Positions 1 to 5,325 of a stretch of 15,141 nucleotides of DNA are shown here, in pieces (within the stretch, counting starts at the first letter, position 1; each line of letters opens with the position of its first letter). This DNA comes from Bacilli bacterium (GTDB lineage Bacteria; Bacillota_I; Bacilli_A; RF39; UBA660). Made by a program: the position numbers and the translations under genes. The notes beneath the pieces are model-generated. The model was not told the origin of the DNA, did no database searches, and saw only the letters and a list, made by a program, of their open reading frames with translations. Location: assembly GCA_900771805.1 (NCBI GenBank), contig CAAGPL010000028.1, positions 1 to 15,141 on the forward strand. The letters run 5' to 3'.

Positions 1-73
1 CTGTTAGCTCAGTTGGTAGAGCAACTGACTCTTAATCAGTGGGTCTAGGGTTCGAATCCCTAACAGTCCACCA
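1..73 (+). tRNA. tRNA-Lys (anticodon CTT), first 3 bases outside window
   Basis: The segment folds as a tRNA. The D-arm is GCTC..GAGC (7-22). The anticodon stem is ACTGA/TCAGT around loop CTCTTAA, which gives anticodon CTT (lysine, AAG codons). The T-arm is TAGGG-TTCGAAT-CCCTA, and the 3' end is encoded as ACAGTCC-A-CCA. The 3' acceptor strand ACAGTCC needs GGACTGT at the 5' end, but the window opens with only CTGT, so three bases lie upstream. The CCA is chromosomally encoded. Confidence 0.96.
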
Positions 74-86
74 TTTAGAAGATAAG

Positions 87-113
87 CAAACTTCATTTGA
101 GGTTTGTTTTTTT
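87..113 (+). terminator. Intrinsic terminator of the tRNA-Lys transcript
   Basis: The 8-bp stem CAAACTTC/GAGGTTTG (one T-G wobble) closes an ATTT loop and is followed directly by seven Ts. It lies 13 bases after the tRNA CCA end, where a tRNA operon terminator is expected. Confidence 0.85.
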
Positions 114-124
114 ATTTAACTATG

Positions 125-183
125 CTAGACCCACTAATACACCTGATTTTAAATTTAAAGTTCAAAGGTACTCTACCAACTAA
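125..183 (-). pseudogene. Decayed inverted tRNA-like copy
   Basis: Two 11-base blocks are exact reverse complements of the tRNA-Lys at the window start. CTAGACCCACT (125-135) matches tRNA bases 38-48 (end of anticodon stem and variable loop). CTCTACCAACT (171-181) matches tRNA bases 11-21 (D-arm). They are in the order expected for a tRNA on the minus strand, but the interval between them is 35 bases instead of 16 and is AT-rich, and the acceptor and T-arm are not recognisable. It is read as a tRNA relic with an insertion or rearrangement in the anticodon region; a functional tRNA is excluded. Confidence 0.6.
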
Positions 184-191
184 AAAATAAA

Positions 192-220
192 TTGTAACTT
201 TTAAAAAAATATGTTATTAT
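192..220 (+). promoter_or_regulatory. Promoter of the small membrane protein gene
   Basis: The -35 TTGTAA (192-197) and -10 TATTAT (215-220) are separated by 17 bases, and a TG at 212-213 makes an extended -10. Transcription would start near 227, just ahead of the AAAGGAG ribosome site. Confidence 0.6.
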
Positions 221-246
221 TTTTATAGAATGTAAAGGAGAGAATT

Positions 247-564
247 ATGGCTTACATAGATTTAGTTGTACTTATTGTTTTGTTGGTTTTTGTGATAATA
301 TATTCAAAAAGATTTCAAACCTACATGTTTGGATTTGGAATGATAGATATTTTATTTAGAATTTTAAATTTAATAAATGGATTTATTCCAATAAAGGAAA
401 TAAGAACTTTTATAAATACATATATTCCAGCTTCAATTCCTTCTGTTATAAATCACTATACAAAAGGCATTTTTAACACAGTATTAACATGGATATATAT
501 AATTATAATGGCAATTTTCTTATTTTATGTAGTAAAAATATTTTTAAAGAGAAAAAAAATATAA
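247..564 (+). CDS. Small membrane protein of unknown function, CvpA-like layout
   Basis: This 105-residue protein has a hydrophobic helix at about residues 4-20, an amphipathic middle with several Ile/Phe/Pro residues (about 28-68) and a second membrane helix at about 78-98, ending in a basic tail (KIFLKRKKI). The start ATG has AAAGGAG 6 bases upstream and its own promoter, so the frame is very likely real. The N-terminal pattern (Asp in the first turn, long aliphatic helix, then a basic turn) recalls the start of CvpA-family proteins, but it is much shorter than the usual 160 or so residues and I cannot confirm membership. No catalytic motif is visible. No terminator is seen between it and the S-box, so some read-through into the riboswitch leader is possible. 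Confidence 0.75.
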   Translation: MAYIDLVVLIVLLVFVIIYSKRFQTYMFGFGMIDILFRILNLINGFIPIKEIRTFINTYIPASIPSVINHYTKGIFNTVLTWIYIIIMAIFLFYVVKIFLKRKKI

Positions 565-569
565 TAGTA

Positions 570-598
570 TTTATTTTTAATAGAAAATATATTACAAT
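570..598 (+). promoter_or_regulatory. Candidate promoter of the S-box leader
   Basis: TACAAT (593-598) is the best -10 candidate, with a weak TTTATT 17 bases upstream (570-575). It would start transcription near 605, four bases before the aptamer P1 stem, which is a sensible position. The -35 match is poor, so this is tentative. Confidence 0.38.
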
Positions 599-608
599 AT
601 AGTTAACA

Positions 609-690
609 TCTTATAAAGAGTGATTGAGGGACTAGCCCTATGATTTCACACCAACCTATTAAATTAGGTGGTAAAGCTAGAACGATAAGA
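609..690 (+). ncRNA. SAM-I (S-box) riboswitch aptamer
   Basis: The segment carries the S-box landmarks in order: P1 5' strand TCTTAT (609-614), AAAGAGTGATTGAGGGA, the AGCCCTATGA core (634-643), ACCAACC and its partner GGTGG (P3), GCTAG, and P1 3' strand ATAAGA (685-690). It binds S-adenosylmethionine in the nascent RNA. The P1 3' strand overlaps an antiterminator strand (687-698), so ligand binding should favour the downstream terminator. The core is slightly divergent (GTGATTGAGGG rather than GAGGTGGAGGG), but the overall pattern is clear. It lies directly upstream of a SAM synthetase gene, so it gives product feedback. Confidence 0.92.
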
Positions 691-735
691 TAACTTTAAA
701 GACATTCAGGATAAAGTTATCTTGGATGTTTTTTT
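687..735 (+). terminator. S-box expression platform: antiterminator and terminator
   Basis: Two exclusive hairpins are visible. The antiterminator pairs AAGATAACTTTA (687-698) with TAAAGTTATCTT (712-723), a perfect 12 bp. The terminator pairs ACATTCAGGATAA (702-714) with TTATCTTGGATGT (717-729), 13 positions with two wobbles, followed by a T-run to 735. The antiterminator's 5' strand shares bases with the aptamer's P1, so SAM-bound P1 releases 712-723 for the terminator. This is the classical OFF switch. Confidence 0.9.
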
Positions 736-761
736 GTAAGATGAAAAGAAGGAGGAATAAA

Positions 762-1547
762 ATGATAGAAAAAGTAAACCCTTGTCATCCAGACAAAATT
801 GCCGATAGAATTGCCGGTGCTATTGTTGATTTAGCATATCAAAAAAATGATAATTGTAAGGTTGCTGCAGAAGTACTTATCGGTCATGATTCTTGTAGTA
901 TAATATTAGAAACTTCAGAAAAATTTTTCTATGACGAAATAAGTAATATTATAAAAAGAATATTAGGAATTAATGTAAATTTGAATTTAAAAATAGTAAA
1001 GCAAGATATTCATTTAAAAGACAATCAAAAAGGAAAAATAAGATGCGGTGATAATGGCATTTTTAAAGGTGTTCCATTAACAAAAGAACAAAAGAAATTA
1101 TCAAAAATTGCAAGAAATATATTTGAAAAATACCCATATGATGGAAAATATATATTAGATAAAAATAAATTAGTAATTTGTCAAAGTAATGCAAAAACAT
1201 CTGATTTAAAAAAGATGTATCCAAGTGCAATTATTAATCCTCTTGGTTATTGGAGCGGTGGAATAAATGTTGACACAGGAGCGGTAAATAGAAAACTTGG
1301 TTCTGATATGGCAGATAGTATAACAGGTGGAGGCCTTCACGGTAAAGATTTATCTAAAGCTGATATATCTTTAAACATTTATGCATTTAAAAAAGCACAA
1401 AAGCTAAATAAAATAGTTAATATAAGTTGTACTATAGGAGATGAAATAATAGATGGCATACCATATGAAAAAATAGTTAATGATGCTAAAGAATATATTA
1501 AAAAAATAGGCGGATTTGAAGAATTTGCAAAATGGGGATTATACTAA
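762..1547 (+). CDS. Short, divergent S-adenosylmethionine synthetase (MetK-like)
   Basis: The protein should make S-adenosylmethionine from ATP and methionine in the cytosol. Conserved MetK landmarks are all present: CHPDKIADRI (8-17, for GHPDKIADQI), AAEV (35-38), CGDNG (95-99, for GDQG), YDGK (126-129), VDTGAVNRK (170-178, for GDCGLTGRK) and GGGLHGKDLSKAD (189-201, for GGGAFSGKDPSKVD). At 261 residues it is far shorter than usual MetK (about 380-400); the linkers between motifs and the C-terminal third are reduced, and the SEG before HPDK is NPC. The start at 762 is chosen because GGAGG lies at 751-755; an in-frame ATG at 726 falls inside the terminator stem. The S-box upstream supports the assignment. 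A standard metK elsewhere, or a related but distinct activity, cannot be excluded. Confidence 0.82.
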   Translation: MIEKVNPCHPDKIADRIAGAIVDLAYQKNDNCKVAAEVLIGHDSCSIILETSEKFFYDEISNIIKRILGINVNLNLKIVKQDIHLKDNQKGKIRCGDNGIFKGVPLTKEQKKLSKIARNIFEKYPYDGKYILDKNKLVICQSNAKTSDLKKMYPSAIINPLGYWSGGINVDTGAVNRKLGSDMADSITGGGLHGKDLSKADISLNIYAFKKAQKLNKIVNISCTIGDEIIDGIPYEKIVNDAKEYIKKIGGFEEFAKWGLY

Positions 1548-1553
1548 TACACG

Positions 1554-1584
1554 TAGAATGAATTTTTCATTCTATTTTCTTTTT
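1554..1584 (+). terminator. Intrinsic terminator after the metK-like gene
   Basis: A perfect 9-bp stem TAGAATGAA/TTCATTCTA with a TTT loop is followed by TTTTCTTTTT. It begins 7 bases after the stop codon. Confidence 0.88.
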
Positions 1585-1594
1585 AAAATATAAA

Positions 1595-1603
1595 TGCTAT
1601 AAT
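1595..1603 (+). promoter_or_regulatory. Extended -10 promoter of tex
   Basis: TGCTATAAT is a perfect -10 with the extended TG; no good -35 is seen 17 bases upstream (TTTTCT). Transcription would begin near 1610, just before the GGAGG ribosome site. Confidence 0.6.
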
Positions 1604-1630
1604 AATAAAGCACGATAATGGAGGTAAATT

Positions 1631-3784
1631 ATGAATAGTGATATTATTAAAAATATAAGTATAGAATTGAATGTTAGTGAAAGGCAGATAAATTCAACAC
1701 TTAAAATGCTTGAAGAAGGAAATACTATTCCTTTTATTGCAAGATATAGAAAAGAAAAAACAGGAGGTCTTACTGAAGAACAAATTAAAGTAATAAAAGA
1801 TGCTTACGAGTATCAAGTAAACTTACTTAAAAGAAAAGAAGATGTAATAAGATTAATTGATGAAAAAGGACTTTTAACTGATGAATTAAAAAAACAAATT
1901 ATAAGTGCAACAAAACTAGTTGAAGTAGAAGATCTTTATAGACCATATAAAGAAAAGAAAAAAACTAAAGCTACAGAAGCAATTAAAAATGGTCTTGAAC
2001 CACTCTCTAAAGTGATTATGTCATGTCCATTAAATGGTGATATAAAACAGTTATCAGAAAAATTTATTAATGAAAATGTTAAAGATTATAAACAGGCAGT
2101 AGAAGGTGCTAAATATATAATAGCAGAATGGATAAGTGATAACGCAAGTTACAGAAAATATATAAGAACAAATATGTATAAATATGGCACATTAGTTACA
2201 AAAATGAAGAAAAATGCAAAAGATGAAAATAAAACATATGAGATGTATTATGACTATAGTGAAGCAGTAAATAAAATAAAACCTCATAGAATACTTGCAA
2301 TTAATAGAGCAGAAAAAGAAAATATTATAACTGTAAAAATAGATGTAAATGATGAAAAAATAATAGAATATTTAGAAAAAAAGAATATTAAAGATGATAG
2401 AAGTTTTTGCACTTCATATATAAAAGAAGCAATAGAAGACAGTTATAAAAGACTTATTTTTCCTTCAGTTCAAAGAGAAATTAGAAGTGATTTAACAGAA
2501 ATAGGAATGTCATCAGCAATTAATAATTTTGGTAAAAATTTAGAAGCACTACTTTTAACCCCACCAATTAAAGAAAAAGTAGTTCTTGCTTTTGATCCAG
2601 GATTTGTTAATGGTTGTAAAATTGCAGTTATTTCAAAAACAGGTGATTATTTAGACTCTTGCGTCATAAAGCCTTTTTTAAAAAATATTAGTGATGAAAA
2701 TTTAAAGAAATGCAAACTTGAAATTTTAGCATTGATAAAAAAATATAATGTAGATATAATAGCAATTGGAAATGGAACAGCATCTCGTGAATCTGAAAAG
2801 TTTTGTTCAGATTTAATTAAAGAATACAATATTCCTTGTAAATATGTAATTGTATCAGAAGCTGGTGCATCTATTTATAGTGCATCACCTGTTGCAATAG
2901 AAGAATTTCCTTTCTTAGCAGTTGAAAAAAGAAGTGCTGTATCAATTGGTAGACGTCTTCAAGATCCATTATCAGAACTTGTTAAAGTACCTCCAGAAGG
3001 TATAGGAGTTGGATTATATCAACATGATGTAGCAGGTAAAAAACTATCTGAAAGTTTGGATTTTATTGTATCAAAAGCTGTTAATAGTGTGGGAGTAAAT
3101 GTTAATACTGCATCACCATCTTTATTGAAATATGTATCTGGAATCAAGAAAAATAATATTGATAAATTACTTTCATATAGAAAAGAACATGGAAAGATTT
3201 TATCAAGAGAAGAAATAAAGAAAAATAAAATTTTAAGTGATAAAGTATATGAACAAGCAATTGGTTTTTTAAGAATACCTGAAGGAGAAAATATACTTGA
3301 TACAACAAGTATCCACCCGGAAAGTTATGATATTACACTTTCGTTATTAAAAAAATTAGGCTTTGATGTAAAAGATGTTGGAACAGAAAAATTATCAGAT
3401 GAGCTTTCCACTTTAAATATCGAAGAATATGCTAATATGTTAAAAACTGATATATACACTCTAAGTGATGTTATATCAAGTCTTCAAAAACCAAACAGGG
3501 ATCCAAGAGATGACTATGCACAATCTATTTTAAAGAGTGATATTTTATCTATTGATGACTTGGATGTTGGAATGAAACTTCAAGGGACAGTAAGAAATGT
3601 TATTGATTTTGGTGCATTTGTTGATATTGGACTTCATAATGATGGACTTATTCATATCTCTAAAATCTCTAAAGATTATATTAAACACCCATCAGATGTA
3701 TTAAGTGTAAGTGATATAATAGATTGTTATGTAATTAAAATTGATAAAGAAAAAGAAAAAGTATCGTTATCATTAATAGATTAA
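1631..3784 (+). CDS. tex: Tex family S1 RNA-binding protein
   Basis: Tex is a cytosolic nucleic-acid-binding protein linked to transcription and RNA handling (Spt6-like architecture). The 717 residues show the family order: the N-terminal Tex domain with NTIPFIARYRKE (30-41) and DLYRPYKEKKKTKA; the RNase H-like YqgF domain opening with VVLAFDPGFVNGCK (about 316-330); a helix-hairpin-helix region around VGVNVNTASPSLLKYVSGI (about 486); and a C-terminal S1 domain from VGMKLQGTVRNVIDFGAFVDIG (about 645) to the end. The length is slightly below the usual 720-780 because the tail after S1 is missing. GGAGG ends 6 bases before the ATG. It stands alone between a terminator and the next gene's promoter. 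Confidence 0.97.
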   Translation: MNSDIIKNISIELNVSERQINSTLKMLEEGNTIPFIARYRKEKTGGLTEEQIKVIKDAYEYQVNLLKRKEDVIRLIDEKGLLTDELKKQIISATKLVEVEDLYRPYKEKKKTKATEAIKNGLEPLSKVIMSCPLNGDIKQLSEKFINENVKDYKQAVEGAKYIIAEWISDNASYRKYIRTNMYKYGTLVTKMKKNAKDENKTYEMYYDYSEAVNKIKPHRILAINRAEKENIITVKIDVNDEKIIEYLEKKNIKDDRSFCTSYIKEAIEDSYKRLIFPSVQREIRSDLTEIGMSSAINNFGKNLEALLLTPPIKEKVVLAFDPGFVNGCKIAVISKTGDYLDSCVIKPFLKNISDENLKKCKLEILALIKKYNVDIIAIGNGTASRESEKFCSDLIKEYNIPCKYVIVSEAGASIYSASPVAIEEFPFLAVEKRSAVSIGRRLQDPLSELVKVPPEGIGVGLYQHDVAGKKLSESLDFIVSKAVNSVGVNVNTASPSLLKYVSGIKKNNIDKLLSYRKEHGKILSREEIKKNKILSDKVYEQAIGFLRIPEGENILDTTSIHPESYDITLSLLKKLGFDVKDVGTEKLSDELSTLNIEEYANMLKTDIYTLSDVISSLQKPNRDPRDDYAQSILKSDILSIDDLDVGMKLQGTVRNVIDFGAFVDIGLHNDGLIHISKISKDYIKHPSDVLSVSDIIDCYVIKIDKEKEKVSLSLID

Positions 3785-3786
3785 TG

Positions 3787-3815
3787 TTGACAAATTTTTC
3801 AAAAACAATTATCAT
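3787..3815 (+). promoter_or_regulatory. Promoter of the DHH phosphoesterase gene
   Basis: A consensus -35 TTGACA (3787-3792) lies exactly 17 bases upstream of TATCAT (3810-3815). It starts 2 bases after the tex stop. Its -10 overlaps the left arm of an inverted repeat that reaches the start codon. Confidence 0.72.
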
Positions 3816-3848
3816 ACTATGTTACGGGAGATGAGTTTCATAGTATGA
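3812..3848 (+). repeat. 10-bp inverted repeat spanning -10 and start codon of the DHH gene
   Basis: TCATACTATG (3812-3821) and CATAGTATGA (3839-3848) are perfect reverse complements separated by 17 bases. The right arm contains the ATG (3845-3847) and the loop holds the only Shine-Dalgarno-like sequence (GGGAG, 3826-3830). The left arm overlaps the -10. It may be a repressor operator or an RNA hairpin that hides the start codon in transcripts reading through from tex. Confidence 0.7.
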
Positions 3849-4912
3849 AAGATAATAAGAATCAAAGCAAGAATTTAAATAATAAAATAAATGATTTTAA
3901 AGAACAACTAACTAATGTAATAGAAGACTGTAATGCTATTTATATAACATCTCATAGAGATCCTGATTTTGATGCTATAGCATCAATGGGTGCAATAGCT
4001 TTAATATGTAAAAGATTAAAAAAATCTCCTTATTTAGTAATAGATGATGAAGATTATAAAAATTTAAAACAAAAAGAACATGAAATGTTTGAAAAAATAA
4101 AGGATAAATTTGTTCTTATTAATATGGATGATTATAATAATAATAAATTAGAAAATTCACTTTTAATAGTAGTTGATGTTAATAAGACTTTTAGAACTCC
4201 ATTTAAAAATAATTATAAAGATTTTAAAAATGTTGTAATAATTGATCATCATAAACCTGATGAAGATACAATTAATAGTAAAACAAAATTAATAGTAGAA
4301 GATTCTTCAAGTTGTAGTGAACTTTTATATTGGTTATTAAAAAAATATCATGTTACTCCAAGCGTAAGTGATTATTATAAATTTTTATTAGTTGGAATAT
4401 ATTTAGATACTGATAAAAAAAATAAAAATATATTCCCTAGTACTTTTGAATGCCTACATGAACTATCTGAAAAATTAACAGAAGAAGAAGAAAACGAAAT
4501 TGAAACATATTTTTCTCATGAATGGGAAGAAGATATGAAATTAAATAGACTTAAAAGTAAAACAATATGGAAAACATTAAGATATGGAATTTCAATAGGT
4601 AATGATGAAATATATACAAAAGTAGATGTTGCAAGATTAGCCGATGATTTACTTAAATATGTTTGTGAGGCATCAATCGTATGTGGTAAAAACGAAAAAG
4701 GTTCTTATTATGTTAGTGCAAGAAGTAATAGAGGGAATGTTGATATAGCATATTTAATGCACGAATTAGGTAATGGTAATGGTGGAGGAAATATGTGCTC
4801 TGCAGCGTGTGAAGTATTTGTTGATGCTGATAATAAGGAAGAAGAAAAAAGAATTTTATATGATAAAATTTTAAAATTAATTTATCATAGAAAAGATGAT
4901 ATTGATGTTTAA
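3845..4912 (+). CDS. DHH/DHHA1 phosphoesterase, stand-alone GdpP-like catalytic core
   Basis: It is likely a Mn-dependent phosphodiesterase for cyclic di-AMP or its linear product (pApA). The DHH domain has SHRDPDFDAIAS (36-47), VVDVN (109-113), the namesake IDHHKP (133-138) and LVGIYLDTD (182-190). The DHHA1 domain has VSARSNRGNVD (290-300) and GNGGGNMCSAAC (311-322). The ISARS..GGG arrangement is closest to GdpP among family members I know, but the transmembrane, PAS and degenerate GGDEF parts of GdpP are absent; residues 1-30 are polar. The usual GGGH motif reads GGGN. NrnA-type nanoRNase is the alternative. The start codon is 14 bases after GGGAG, an unusually long spacing, and no other in-frame start fits. 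Confidence 0.85.
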   Translation: MKDNKNQSKNLNNKINDFKEQLTNVIEDCNAIYITSHRDPDFDAIASMGAIALICKRLKKSPYLVIDDEDYKNLKQKEHEMFEKIKDKFVLINMDDYNNNKLENSLLIVVDVNKTFRTPFKNNYKDFKNVVIIDHHKPDEDTINSKTKLIVEDSSSCSELLYWLLKKYHVTPSVSDYYKFLLVGIYLDTDKKNKNIFPSTFECLHELSEKLTEEEENEIETYFSHEWEEDMKLNRLKSKTIWKTLRYGISIGNDEIYTKVDVARLADDLLKYVCEASIVCGKNEKGSYYVSARSNRGNVDIAYLMHELGNGNGGGNMCSAACEVFVDADNKEEEKRILYDKILKLIYHRKDDIDV

Positions 4913-4944
4913 AAAGCAAAGATTTAAATAAACTTTGTTTTTTT
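4911..4944 (+). terminator. Intrinsic terminator after the DHH gene
   Basis: AAAAAGCAAAG pairs with CTTTGTTTTTT (5 bp core plus one G-T wobble and an A/T extension) around an 11-base loop, ending in a T-run. The first bases belong to the TAA stop. Confidence 0.7.
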
Positions 4945-4957
4945 AAAAAAACACTAC

Positions 4958-4987
4958 TTGACAATACATAGTACTAGGTGTTATTAT
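4958..4987 (+). promoter_or_regulatory. padR promoter with palindromic operator in the spacer
   Basis: TTGACA (4958-4963) and TATTAT (4982-4987) are 18 bases apart. The perfect palindrome TAGTACTA (4969-4976) sits between them, which is a likely binding site for the PadR repressor encoded just downstream. Transcription would start around 4994, immediately before GAGGTGATC. Confidence 0.65.
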
Positions 4988-5007
4988 GTAACTGTGAGGT
5001 GATCATT

Positions 5008-5325
5008 ATTAATACTCAATTTAAAAAGGGTGTACTTGAACTTTTGGTTTTACTAATTGTTGAAAATGAAGATAAATATGGTTATGAAATGGTAGAGGAG
5101 GTATCAAAGGTGGTCGATGTTAATGAAGGAACTATATATCCAATTTTAAAAAGACTTACGAATGAAAATTATTTTGAAACTTATTTAAAAGAGTCTAAAG
5201 AAGGACCACCAAGGAAATACTATCATTTAACCGTATTAGGAAAGGAAAGAAAAGATACACTACTTCTAGAATGGAATAAATTTAGTAAAAGTGTAAGTGA
5301 TTTTGTAAAGGAGAGTGAAAAGTAA
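5008..5325 (+). CDS. PadR-family transcriptional repressor, probable ATT start
   Basis: It is a winged-helix DNA-binding regulator of about 105 residues. INTQFKKGVLELLVLLIVENEDKYGYEMVEEV matches the N-terminal helices of PadR proteins (usually MNTQFKKGVLEL), followed by NEGTIYPILKRL (recognition helix) and GPPRKYYHLTVLG (wing). The start is inferred: the conserved Asn-Thr-Gln is preceded by ATT at 5008, and a near-perfect Shine-Dalgarno GAGGTGATC (4996-5004) sits at the right distance for ATT. A GTG at 4999 lies inside that site, and a GTG at 4978 lies upstream of the predicted transcript start. It overlaps the DUF1700 gene by one base (TAATG), so the two are translationally coupled. It probably represses its own operon through the TAGTACTA site. 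Confidence 0.9.
   Translation: MNTQFKKGVLELLVLLIVENEDKYGYEMVEEVSKVVDVNEGTIYPILKRLTNENYFETYLKESKEGPPRKYYHLTVLGKERKDTLLLEWNKFSKSVSDFVKESEK

Noticed and set aside
726..761. Upstream ATG giving a 12-residue longer MetK-like protein
   Set aside because: It lies inside the riboswitch terminator stem, has no ribosome site, and GGAGG points to the ATG at 762.
2647..2829. Minus-strand open frame within tex
   Set aside because: It is antisense to the conserved YqgF domain, without ribosome site or recognisable content.
4713..4964. Minus-strand open frame across the DHH gene end
   Set aside because: His/Leu/Tyr-rich translation typical of an AT-rich antisense frame; it crosses the terminator and the padR -35.
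4978..5007. GTG 4978 or GTG 4999 as padR start
   Set aside because: The first precedes the predicted transcript start, the second lies inside the Shine-Dalgarno; PadR homology starts at 5008. GTG 4999 remains a weak alternative.
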